The notes beneath the pieces are model-generated. The model ran no database searches. It was given only the letters and a program-made list of their open reading frames with translations, and was not told the origin of the DNA. Shown here one piece after another: positions 1 to 7,899 of a stretch of 64,000 nucleotides of DNA; within the stretch, counting starts at the first letter, position 1, and the number at the start of each line of letters is the position of its first letter. Source of the DNA: Candidatus Handelsmanbacteria bacterium (lineage in GTDB: Bacteria > Latescibacterota > UBA2968 > UBA8231); NCBI GenBank assembly GCA_016867395.1, contig VGJS01000011.1, positions 1 to 64,000 on the forward strand. Direction: 5' to 3'. A program made the position numbers and the translations under genes.

Positions 1-2
1 TG

Positions 3-188
3 TGCGAGAGCTTCTTCGCCACCCTCGAATGTGAACTGATCGACCGGAGAGCCTTTCACACGCAGACCCAGGCGCGGCAGCAACTCTTCCGCTACAGCGA
101 CGGCTACTACAACCCCCATCGGCGTCATTCTGCTCTTGACTATCTGTCGCAAATCAACCATGAAAAGAGGAATCAGCTCTCGGCCTAA
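3..188 (+). CDS. IS3-family transposase orfB (rve integrase) C-terminal fragment, truncated by the window edge
   Basis: Frame 3 reads CESFFATLECELIDRRAFHTQTQARQQLFRYSDGYYNPHRRHSALDYLSQINHEKRNQLSA*, the typical IS3 orfB C-terminus (ESFFxTLKxEL...YNxxRRHSALxYLSP). Confidence 0.9.
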   Translation, partial: CESFFATLECELIDRRAFHTQTQARQQLFRYSDGYYNPHRRHSALDYLSQINHEKRNQLSA

Positions 189-195
189 TCCGAAA

Positions 196-235
196 GCCCA
201 AATGTCCACCAAACCGGGGGAATTGTAAGGACAGG
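196..235. repeat. Probable terminal inverted-repeat end of the IS3-family element
   Basis: tgtccaccaaaccgggggaattgtaaggaca lies directly after the orfB stop, resembling the usual IS3-family end; the other end is outside the window. Confidence 0.5.
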
Positions 236-377
236 CTACCCCTTCGTCAAGGGTCAAGGCTGCGGCCGGGGCGCAATCTCGATCTCCCGCCGCGCCTATC
301 CGTACCTTAAGCCCCCGCCGGGGAACCAGGGCCCCTTCCCGCCATTCCCCCGGCCCTGAGGAGGAATCAAGCCCGTT

Positions 378-1535
378 TTGCGCCCTCTGTTGTCTTTGCT
401 CCTGCCCGCCGTGCTCTCGCTGCCCCTGCTCGCGACAGCCGAACCCCATTTCGCCTACCAGGGCGGCTACAAGTGCAGCGCGTGCCACGTCAACCAGACG
501 GGCGGGGGAAAACGCAACGCCTTTGGCCAACTCTACCCCCAGACCGAACTGCGCCCCCTGTGGCTCAAGGCCGCCGAAAAATCCGGGGACTTATCATCCC
601 AACTCGGCTCCAGCGTCAGCTTGGGCGCTGACTTCACCGCCCTGCACAAGACCACCTTTGCCGTGGACGAGACCGGCACCCCCGCCGGGGCCGCAGAGAC
701 CACCTTCAGTCAGCCGGCCCAGAACGGCTTTGACATCAGCACCGGCCAGCTCTACCTCGAGATCTCCCTCGCCCCTGAGGTGCTGACCCTCTACCTCGAC
801 GAGATCTTCACCCCGGCCGGGGCTCAGAGCCGCGAGGCCTTTGTGTTGTGGCAACAACTACCGCTCAATGGCTACCTGAAAGCAGGGCGCTTGCTACTGC
901 CTTTTGGCATCCGGGTGTGGGACGACGAGACCTTCACCCGCCAGGTGACGGGGTTCAACTTCGACAACCAGGACCTTGGGGTTGAGTTGGGCCTGGAATC
1001 GGGGATCACCTCCTTCAACGTGGCGCTGAGCAATGGCACCCAGGGCGCCCGGGACAACAACCAGGCCAAGGCCCTTTCGGCCGTGGGTTCGGTCTATCTA
1101 GGCCGCTTGATCCTGGGGGGGTCGGCGGCTTTCAACAAGGCCCAGGGCCTCAAGCGCCTGGCCCTGGGGCCCTTTGGGGGGTTCCATGTAGGCGCCCTGA
1201 CCGCCATGGCCGAGGTGGACTGGCTGCGCGACCAGGGGGAGGCAGAGCAGCAACAACTCGTGGCCTATGCCAACATAGACTACTGGGTGCAGCAGGGGTT
1301 GAACCTCCGCCTGCGCTACGACTTCCACGATCCCTTTTACCGTTACCAGGCCCCTGGGGGGGACATAGCCGACGAGCTTGCCGAAGACGAGCGCAGCCGC
1401 CTTACCTTGGGTGCCGAGGCCCTTCTCACCCCCAACCTGTCGGCCAGCGCCCACTATCACTACCAGCGGAGCATCCCCCAGGACCTGCGCGGCAACGCCG
1501 ACAGCGCGGTCCTGGCGCTGCGCGCCTTCTTTTAG
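378..1535 (+). CDS. Exported CXXCH-motif (c-type heme-like) protein with a beta-barrel-like body
   Basis: TTG start, signal peptide, YKCSACHVNQTGGGKRNAFG motif, alternating aromatic/hydrophobic strands and terminal ALRAFF. Confidence 0.6.
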   Translation: MRPLLSLLLPAVLSLPLLATAEPHFAYQGGYKCSACHVNQTGGGKRNAFGQLYPQTELRPLWLKAAEKSGDLSSQLGSSVSLGADFTALHKTTFAVDETGTPAGAAETTFSQPAQNGFDISTGQLYLEISLAPEVLTLYLDEIFTPAGAQSREAFVLWQQLPLNGYLKAGRLLLPFGIRVWDDETFTRQVTGFNFDNQDLGVELGLESGITSFNVALSNGTQGARDNNQAKALSAVGSVYLGRLILGGSAAFNKAQGLKRLALGPFGGFHVGALTAMAEVDWLRDQGEAEQQQLVAYANIDYWVQQGLNLRLRYDFHDPFYRYQAPGGDIADELAEDERSRLTLGAEALLTPNLSASAHYHYQRSIPQDLRGNADSAVLALRAFF

Positions 1536-1536
1536 C

Positions 1537-2622
1537 TTAGGCCCGAAACAGGAAGTGGACCACGTCGCCGTCCTGGATGGTGTACTCCCGGCCCTCGGTC
1601 CGCAGCCGACCCTCCCCTCGCAACCGAACCAGCCCCTGGGCGGTAATCACCTCCTCGGCGGTGGCGACCTCCGCTCGGATAAAGCCTCTTTCCATGTCGC
1701 TGTGGATACGGCCGGCGGCCTTGGCCGCCATCGCCCCTTGGGGCAGTTGCCACGCCTGGAGCTTCTCGTTGGCCAGGGTGTAGAAGGTGATCAGGTCCAG
1801 CAACCGGTAGCAGGCGCGGATCAATTGCTCGACGCCGGCCTGCTCCATACCCAACTCTGCCTGAAAGGCCCGGCGCTCCTGAGGGGCTAGCTGGGCCAAC
1901 TCGGCCTCCAGTTTTACGGGCATGGCCAGCACCTCTGCCGCCCCCACCTCCCGCAGGAGCCTTTCCACCTGATCGGCCCCCTCCCCCTGCTCCCCCACGT
2001 TGGCCAGGTAGAGCACCGGCTTGGCGGTCAACAAGGTGTGTCCCTTAATCGCCTCCAGTTCTGCGGCATCCAGCTCCGCTTTCCAGCCGCTGCGGCCCCG
2101 CTCTAGGTTGGCCTCGACTCGCTTCAGCACCTCGAACTCCATGCGCTGCGGGGACTGGGGCTCGGTGCGGACCACCTTGTCGAGCCGCGCCAGAGCCCCG
2201 GAGATGGTTTCCAGGTCGGCGAGCATCAGCTCGGTTTCGACGACCTGGCGGTCGGTGAGAGGGTCCAGCCGGCCTTCGACATGGCTGACCAGGGGATCGG
2301 CGAAACACCGAAGCACATGGACCAGGGCGTCGGCCTGCCGCGCATGGCTGAGGAAGCGGTTGCCCAACCCTTCGCCCTGGCTGGCCCCGCGCACCAGGCC
2401 GGCGATGTCGACAAAGTCGATGGCCGTCTGGGTGCAGCTCTGCAGCCCGAGCACCTCCTGTAACCGGGCCAGGCGCGGATCGGGCACGGCCACCATGCCC
2501 AGGTTGGGCTCCACCGTACAAAAGGGATAGTTGGAGGCCGCCGCTTCTCCGCCGGTGAGGGCGTTGAACAAGGTGGATTTGCCGACATTGGGCAGGCCAA
2601 TGATCCCGACGATGAGCGCCAT
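1537..2622 (-). CDS. ychF: Redox-regulated ATPase YchF (Obg-like GTPase family)
   Basis: MALIVGIIGLPNVGKSTLFNALTGGEAAASNYPFCTVEPNLGMVAVPD...; C-terminal TGS-like FYTLANEKLQAWQLPQGA. Start placed at the internal ATG (2620-2622). Confidence 0.95.
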   Translation of the reverse strand: MALIVGIIGLPNVGKSTLFNALTGGEAAASNYPFCTVEPNLGMVAVPDPRLARLQEVLGLQSCTQTAIDFVDIAGLVRGASQGEGLGNRFLSHARQADALVHVLRCFADPLVSHVEGRLDPLTDRQVVETELMLADLETISGALARLDKVVRTEPQSPQRMEFEVLKRVEANLERGRSGWKAELDAAELEAIKGHTLLTAKPVLYLANVGEQGEGADQVERLLREVGAAEVLAMPVKLEAELAQLAPQERRAFQAELGMEQAGVEQLIRACYRLLDLITFYTLANEKLQAWQLPQGAMAAKAAGRIHSDMERGFIRAEVATAEEVITAQGLVRLRGEGRLRTEGREYTIQDGDVVHFLFRA

Positions 2623-2726
2623 CTCATCCAATCCCAGGTTGGGGTCCGCGCTGGGTTGATCCGCGCCGATTTGGCGCAAAACCTATATCTTTAGAGACAA
2701 GAATCCAGCACGAAAGGATCTTCCGC

Positions 2727-3083
2727 ATGCTCCTCGTCCAGCTGCTCCTGCCGATCCTGATCAGCCTCAATACGGTTTCCTGCGACCAACTGCCCTGGTT
2801 TGGGGAGAAGGGCGGGCAGGTCGCCGGCCACCTCAAGCAGCAGGGCGAGGGCATGGAAAAGATGGCGGAGGAACTCAGGAAAACCGCTGAGGAACTGAAG
2901 GTCGAAGCCGACGCCGCGCAGAAGGAGGCCGATGAACTCAAGAAACAGGCCGACCTCAAGCAAAAACAGGCCGACGACCTGAAGGCCAAGGCAGAGGATA
3001 TGAAAAAGAAGGCGGACGACACCAAGAAAAATGCCTCGGAGTTGCGGAAGTACTCCGAGGATATTAGCAAGACCAAGCCTTAG
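2727..3083 (+). CDS. Small exported Lys/Glu/Asp-rich coiled-coil protein, possible lipoprotein
   Basis: Hydrophobic N-terminus ending NTVSC, then heptad-like K/E/A/D repeats (AEELRKTAEELKVEADAAQKEADELKKQADLKQKQADDLKAKAEDMKKKADD). Confidence 0.6.
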   Translation: MLLVQLLLPILISLNTVSCDQLPWFGEKGGQVAGHLKQQGEGMEKMAEELRKTAEELKVEADAAQKEADELKKQADLKQKQADDLKAKAEDMKKKADDTKKNASELRKYSEDISKTKP

Positions 3084-3100
3084 CGCGGCACACACCCACA

Positions 3101-3135
3101 GAAAAGCCCCTGCAAGAGCGAATCTCGCAGAGGCT
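3101..3135 (-). terminator. Rho-independent terminator downstream of the tRNA cluster
   Basis: Minus strand AGCCTCTGCGAGA-TTCGC-TCTTGCAGGGGCT followed by TTTTC; 13-bp stem including G-U pairs. Confidence 0.75.
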
Positions 3136-3140
3136 CAATC

Positions 3141-3218
3141 TGGTCGGGGTGGACAGATTCGAACTGTCGACCCCCTGCTCCCGAAGCAGGTGCGCTAACC
3201 GGGCTGCGCTACACCCCG
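3141..3218 (-). tRNA. tRNA-Pro (anticodon CGG)
   Basis: Cloverleaf on minus strand: CGGGGTG acceptor, CCTGC-TTCGGGA-GCAGG anticodon arm, GTTCGAATC T-arm, encoded CCA. Confidence 0.93.
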
Positions 3219-3277
3219 AATTCCCGACGGGCGTAAAACGGGCCACGGTTGGAACTCCATGGCTCCTGGAAAAAAGA

Positions 3278-3354
3278 TGGTCGGGGTGGTCAGATTTGAA
3301 CTGACGACCACTTGCACCCCAAGCAAGTGCGCTTCCGGGCTGCGCCACACCCCG
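3278..3354 (-). tRNA. tRNA-Pro (anticodon GGG)
   Basis: CGGGGTG acceptor, CTTGC-TTGGGGT-GCAAG anticodon arm, GTTCAAATC T-arm, encoded CCA. Confidence 0.92.
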
Positions 3355-3367
3355 ACCCGAGGCAGTA

Positions 3368-3444
3368 TGGTGAGCTATGCAGGATTCGAACCTGCGACCT
3401 CTAGCTCCGGAGGCTAGCGCTCTATCCAGCTGAGCTAATAGCTC
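3368..3444 (-). tRNA. tRNA-Arg (anticodon CCG)
   Basis: GAGCTAT/ATAGCTC acceptor, CTAGC-CTCCGGA-GCTAG anticodon arm, GTTCGAATC T-arm, encoded CCA. Confidence 0.93.
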
Positions 3445-3480
3445 CACCTTCCCTGAGCGCAGAGCCCCCAGGGGGAAACA

Positions 3481-3576
3481 TCAAACCGCCTTTTTCTTGT
3501 GCCGGTTCTTCCGCAAACGCTTCTTGCGTTTGTGGGTGTTAATCTTATGCCGCTTTCTCTTCCTGCCACACGGCAT
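3481..3576 (-). CDS. 31-aa AURKAIP1/COX24-domain-like basic (ribosome-associated) protein
   Basis: Not in the ORF track; minus strand reads MPCGRKRKRHKINTHKRKKRLRKNRHKKKAV*, matching the MPxGKKRKRHKxxTHKRKKRxRKNRHKKK pattern. Confidence 0.8.
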   Translation of the reverse strand: MPCGRKRKRHKINTHKRKKRLRKNRHKKKAV

Positions 3577-3883
3577 CTTTTTTAGCTCCTATGGGCTTGT
3601 TGTCGTCTTCGACGCGGGCTCTGAGTTCCTTCGACGGCTTGAAAACCGGCGCCCGCCGCGAGGAGATGCGCACCTCCGAGCCGGTCCGCGGATTGCGGCC
3701 CGTCCTGGGTGCGCGGGTGACGGTTTTGAAGGTGCCAAAACCTCTGATCTCGATGTGTTCACCGCTTCTTAGGGCTTCGATCACGGCCTCAATGAAGCCA
3801 TCTACGACGACGGCGGTATCGGTCTTGGTGAGGCCTATGCCCTGGGCGATCTGCTTTACTATATCGGCCTTGGTCAATGCGAC
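3545..3883 (-). CDS. HU/IHF family DNA-binding protein
   Basis: ALTKADIVKQIAQGIGLTKTDTAVVVDGFIEAVIEALRSGEHIEIRGFGTFKTVTRAPRTGRNPRTGSEVRISSRRAPVFKPSKELR; likely GTG start, the ORF track extends to 3937. Confidence 0.9.
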   Translation of the reverse strand, partial: VALTKADIVKQIAQGIGLTKTDTAVVVDGFIEAVIEALRSGEHIEIRGFGTFKTVTRAPRTGRNPRTGSEVRISSRRAPVFKPSKELRARVEDDNKPIGAKKDAVWQEEKAA

Positions 3884-3982
3884 TTCCTCCCCATTGCCAA
3901 ATACAGCCACCGGACGCACAGACTGACTGGATAACAATCTTTGAAATTAAAGTATGCTGGAACCCTTGTCAAGAGCGTATCC

Positions 3983-4750
3983 TCAATTCGCGGAAGAAAT
4001 TACGAACACCTCTTCCAGCTTGCCGAAATTGACGTTGGTTTCGACGAACACCTCTTTGAAGAGTGGGTCGCGCTTCTGCTGGCGCACCTCTATTACGTCC
4101 CCGATGACCAGACCTTTGGGGAAGCGCCCCCCCAACCCGGAGGAAACCACCCGATCCCCTTTTTCGATGTCGCTGGTTACGTCTACGAAGTTGAGGCGGA
4201 ACAGGCTGCCCCGGCCCCAGGAGACTATTCCCTGCACCCGCTTCTCCTGAACGATGGCGCTGATCCGGGTGCTCATGATTAATGCGACTACGGCGCTGTG
4301 GTCCTCGGTCTGCAGCACATGACCCACCAACCCGTCGGGGACCACCACCGGCATGCCCTCGAGCACACCCTGCTGGCGGCCGGCGTTTATGACCAGCGCG
4401 TCGTAAAGCTGGTCTGGATCGCGGCTGATCACCTCGGCGGGGATGATTTGGCTGCCCCCCATCTCGCGCTTGAAGCCCAGCGCCTCCCGCAGGCGGCGGT
4501 TCTCCCACGCGGCTTCGCGGAAACGCATGTTCTCAAGCGCCAGCTCCACGTTCTGGGCCATGACAAAGCGGTTCCTGATATTGGCGGAGGCGAAGCGGGT
4601 AATCGGCGAGAAGATCCACTGCCCGACGGCGCCCAGGGCCAGCTGAAGTCGGGCGCCGACCTCGGCTTTTTGGGCAGGGTTTAGGCCCATGAGGCTGATG
4701 GCGACGATCAGGGCCAGCCCTATCGCCAGGAAGTTGCGATTTACTGCCAA
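3983..4750 (-). CDS. mreC: Rod shape-determining protein MreC
   Basis: N-terminal TM, then LGFKREMGGSQIIPAEVISRDPDQLYDALVINAGRQQGVLEGMPVVVPDGLVGHV...; directly downstream of mreB. Confidence 0.92.
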   Translation of the reverse strand: MAVNRNFLAIGLALIVAISLMGLNPAQKAEVGARLQLALGAVGQWIFSPITRFASANIRNRFVMAQNVELALENMRFREAAWENRRLREALGFKREMGGSQIIPAEVISRDPDQLYDALVINAGRQQGVLEGMPVVVPDGLVGHVLQTEDHSAVVALIMSTRISAIVQEKRVQGIVSWGRGSLFRLNFVDVTSDIEKGDRVVSSGLGGRFPKGLVIGDVIEVRQQKRDPLFKEVFVETNVNFGKLEEVFVISSAN

Positions 4751-4761
4751 GGTTCACCCGA

Positions 4762-5781
4762 TCAGTAGAGCACCTTTTGGTATCTCTCGAACCCTTCGAG
4801 AACGCGGGCGTTGCCCCGAACCACGGCCGAGAGAGGATCTTCGCTATCGACGTAGGTGGGCAGACTGGTGCCCTCGATCAAGCGCTCGCGCAGGCGCCGC
4901 AGTTTGCCGCCCCCTCCGCTGAGTACCATGCCGCGGTCCAGGATGTCGGCGGCAAGTTCGGGCGGGGTGCGCTCCAGGGCCCGGCGCACCCCGGCGACGA
5001 TCTGCTCCACCGGATCGGCGAGGGCCTCGCAGATCTCGCGGGAATTCACCATTAGGGTCTTGGGAATGGCCGCGACCAGGTCGCGGCCACGCACCGCGGC
5101 CTCCTCTTCCGGCTCCAGGGGCATAGCCGAACCGATCAAGCATTTGAGCTGTTCGGCGTTGCGGGGGCCAATGAGCAGGTTGTGCTTCTTGCGCATCCAG
5201 TCGATGATGGCCCGGTCCATCTCGTCGCCAGCCACCCGGATCGATTCGTTGGTAACGATGCCCGATAGGGCGATCACGGCGATCTCGGTGGTGCCCCCGC
5301 CAATGTCGATGACCATAGAGCCGATTGCCTGCTCAATGGGCAGCCCCAGGCCCAGGGCCGCAGCCATGGGCTCGCTGATGAGGTACACCTCGCGGGCGCC
5401 GATCCGCTCGCAGGAGTTGCGCACCGCCCGCCGCTCCACCTCGGTGCTCCCAGAGGGCACCGCGACCACGATGCGCGGTCGGACGAAGAGTTTGCTCTTC
5501 TGCACCTTGCGGATAAAGTAGCGGATCATCTCCTCGGTGACCTCGAAATCGGCGATGGCCCCGTCCTTGAGCGGGCGGATGGTCTCGATCTCCGCGTTCT
5601 CCCTGCCCATCATCTCCTTGGCTTCGGCGCCGACGGCGATGACCTTCTTGGTCATCTTATGCCTGGCGACGATGGAAGGTTGGTTGAGGACGATCCCTTC
5701 CCCTTTGACGTAGACAAGGGTGTTGGCGGTGCCGAGGTCGATACCGATGTCGTTGGAGAAAAACCGCGAAAAAACCCCCAT
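4762..5781 (-). CDS. mreB: Rod shape-determining protein MreB
   Basis: FSNDIGIDLGTANTLVYVKGEGIVLNQPSIVA...; actin-fold IDIGGGTTEIAVIAL motif. Confidence 0.97.
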   Translation of the reverse strand: MGVFSRFFSNDIGIDLGTANTLVYVKGEGIVLNQPSIVARHKMTKKVIAVGAEAKEMMGRENAEIETIRPLKDGAIADFEVTEEMIRYFIRKVQKSKLFVRPRIVVAVPSGSTEVERRAVRNSCERIGAREVYLISEPMAAALGLGLPIEQAIGSMVIDIGGGTTEIAVIALSGIVTNESIRVAGDEMDRAIIDWMRKKHNLLIGPRNAEQLKCLIGSAMPLEPEEEAAVRGRDLVAAIPKTLMVNSREICEALADPVEQIVAGVRRALERTPPELAADILDRGMVLSGGGGKLRRLRERLIEGTSLPTYVDSEDPLSAVVRGNARVLEGFERYQKVLY

Positions 5782-5822
5782 GATCTGCTCCCTTGTCGGG
5801 TCCTATCCCGAAATTCAGGCGT

Positions 5823-5975
5823 TCAGCGTTTGTCCTTGTTCTGCTGCTTGCTCATCCATGTCCGCACTAAACTGGCGGCATCCTGGCTTCGGGTATTAAT
5901 CAACTGCTGGACCCGCGCCAGGGTCTCCCTGACACCCTGCTCCCGCTTTGGCTTGGGCGTATCCTCTTGCGCCAT
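5823..5975 (-). CDS. 50-aa protein upstream of mreB, C-terminus resembling the FliG-binding tail of FliF
   Basis: Not in the ORF track; minus strand reads MAQEDTPKPKREQGVRETLARVQQLINTRSQDAASLVRTWMSKQQNKDKR*, ending 41 bp before the mreB start. Confidence 0.5.
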   Translation of the reverse strand: MAQEDTPKPKREQGVRETLARVQQLINTRSQDAASLVRTWMSKQQNKDKR

Positions 5976-6101
5976 AGCCCCTCATCTTTTGGCAAACTAA
6001 ATGCAAAGATAATAATTGCGAATCGAGTTTGCCAAATTGCTCCCCTGCTTTATATTATCTTTTCTACAAACGCTGCCTTTCCAGGGAGGTTTTTCTCATT
6101 T

Positions 6102-6581
6102 ATGAGCCGGGTAGCCCGTTCGGTGTTGCGGAAGATAGGATTTGACCCCAACCTCGACGAGGAGCACCGTCAGCAGCTCGAGCGCGAGGTCCAGGAGCGG
6201 GCCGCCAGTGCCGCTGCCACCGGAACCCCCTGGCAAGCCGGCTCCTTGGAGGCAGTGCCCGACGAACTGCTGAGCGAGTCGGAAAAGCGCCATGAGAAAT
6301 ACCGGCGCCAGCAGGCGATGGCTGGCCGCTTCACCCCAGCTGCCGAACGCCTGCCGATCATGAGCGCTGAGGAGCGTAAAACCCGCGACAAGGACCGGCC
6401 CAAATGGACCCAGACTCCCTTCGAGGGGCCCATCGAAAAACTGATTGAAAAGTACAAGGACCTCGAAGAGGTTCGCAAACACCTCACTCTCGGCCAGTCG
6501 ATGAAGTACGAGTTCACTGAGGATGGCAAGGTGCTCGACAAGAACGGCAAACTCATTTATGATGGGGAAAAACTGGTCTGA
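6102..6581 (+). CDS. Hypothetical protein (159 aa)
   Basis: ATG at 6102 preceded by AGGGAGG; the upstream part of the ORF track is AT-rich promoter-like DNA. Confidence 0.65.
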   Translation: MSRVARSVLRKIGFDPNLDEEHRQQLEREVQERAASAAATGTPWQAGSLEAVPDELLSESEKRHEKYRRQQAMAGRFTPAAERLPIMSAEERKTRDKDRPKWTQTPFEGPIEKLIEKYKDLEEVRKHLTLGQSMKYEFTEDGKVLDKNGKLIYDGEKLV

Positions 6582-6631
6582 GGTTTCCCTCCCCCGGCTC
6601 CACCATCACTCCTCACCCTCTCCTCCCCGCG

Positions 6632-7333
6632 ATGCGCTTCCTGATCCCATTCTTCGGCATTCTGGTCCTGGCCGCCTGCGGCTCAGGTCCCCAAACACGA
6701 GAGGAACACACCCGCAAGGGCGATCAACTCCTTGCCAAGGGCGACACAACTGGAGCTCAGGCGGCCTACCGGGTCGCCCTGGGCCAGGACTCCCTTAACC
6801 CGGACCTGCTGGCGAAGCTAGGCCGGATCTACGCCGGTCAAGGGAAATCCCAACCTGCCGATATTTACTTGCGTAGGGCGTCGGATCTCACCTTCAGGCA
6901 GGCCCTGAACGCCCTCCAGGCCGGCGACCCCGCCGGGGCCAGGGAAGCCCTTGAGCACACCCTGGCCATCAACCCCTACCACCCGCTGGCGCTCCTGCGC
7001 CTGGGCGATATGGCCCTGGAGCAGGGCGGAGAGGACCCGGCGCTGGTATATTTCGAGCAGGCCATCGCGGCCAATCCCGAGTACGCCGAGGGCTATGCCA
7101 AGGCCGGCAAGGTCTACCTGCGCCGCGAGCGCTACGAAGACGCCCGGGCCGCGTTCGAGCGCTGCATCGAACTCAACATTAACTCTATCGATGCCTATCT
7201 GGGCCTGGGCGAGTTGAACCTGTTGCAGCAGAACCCCGGAGCTGCCGCCGAAAACTACCGCACTGTCCTGCTCATCGACCCGCGTTCCTCGGTAGCTAAA
7301 GCCGCCCTGGCCAACCTGGGCGCCCACCCCTAG
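6632..7333 (+). CDS. TPR-repeat lipoprotein
   Basis: Lipobox LAACGSG; TPR motifs such as NPEYAEGYAKAGKVYLRRERYEDARAAFERCIELN. Confidence 0.85.
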   Translation: MRFLIPFFGILVLAACGSGPQTREEHTRKGDQLLAKGDTTGAQAAYRVALGQDSLNPDLLAKLGRIYAGQGKSQPADIYLRRASDLTFRQALNALQAGDPAGAREALEHTLAINPYHPLALLRLGDMALEQGGEDPALVYFEQAIAANPEYAEGYAKAGKVYLRRERYEDARAAFERCIELNINSIDAYLGLGELNLLQQNPGAAAENYRTVLLIDPRSSVAKAALANLGAHP

Positions 7334-7353
7334 TCCCTCCTGAGGTACACGCT

Positions 7354-7893
7354 ATGAAAGCCCGTCTTCCCCTCGCCCTGCTTCTGCTGGCGCTGGTAAG
7401 CTGTGGCGAAAGGCCCGATCCGAAAACCCCTTCCGCCACGCCCTATGGCAGCCCAGAGGAGGTGAACGCCTACCTACAGGTGATCGACCCCCTCGTCATG
7501 CAGCTCAACACCCTCCACCAGGAGCTGTACAACACCGTGGGCTCCTCCGGCAAGGCCACTGCCGCCAACCTGGCCCCGGCCATGGAGCAGGGGCGCCCCA
7601 GGCTGGCCCAGATCCTCGCCGCCCTGGACCAGGCGACCCCTCCCCCGCTCCTGGCGCCCTTTCACCAGCAGATCAAGAAGCTCGTCCAGTTGCGCCTCGA
7701 AGCCTACGCCCAGGCCCTGGAAGGCTGGAAACAGGAACAGCAGAAGGGCGCCGGCTTCGAGAACCTCTACCAGCGCAGCGAGGAACTGCTGACCCAGGCC
7801 CAGGACCTGGGCATCCCGCTGGGGGACGAGCGCCAACGCATTCAGCAGGTACTGGAGGCGGCCAAGCCCCCCGACCAGGCCGCCAGCCGCTGA
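7354..7893 (+). CDS. Hypothetical lipoprotein
   Basis: MKARLPLALLLLALVSCGERPDP lipobox; helical body. Confidence 0.7.
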   Translation: MKARLPLALLLLALVSCGERPDPKTPSATPYGSPEEVNAYLQVIDPLVMQLNTLHQELYNTVGSSGKATAANLAPAMEQGRPRLAQILAALDQATPPPLLAPFHQQIKKLVQLRLEAYAQALEGWKQEQQKGAGFENLYQRSEELLTQAQDLGIPLGDERQRIQQVLEAAKPPDQAASR

Positions 7894-7899
7894 CCTTCC

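Noticed and set aside
594-857. 87-aa minus-strand ORF and other short ORFs on both strands
   Set aside because: Shadow ORFs within clearly coding genes, no start context or motifs
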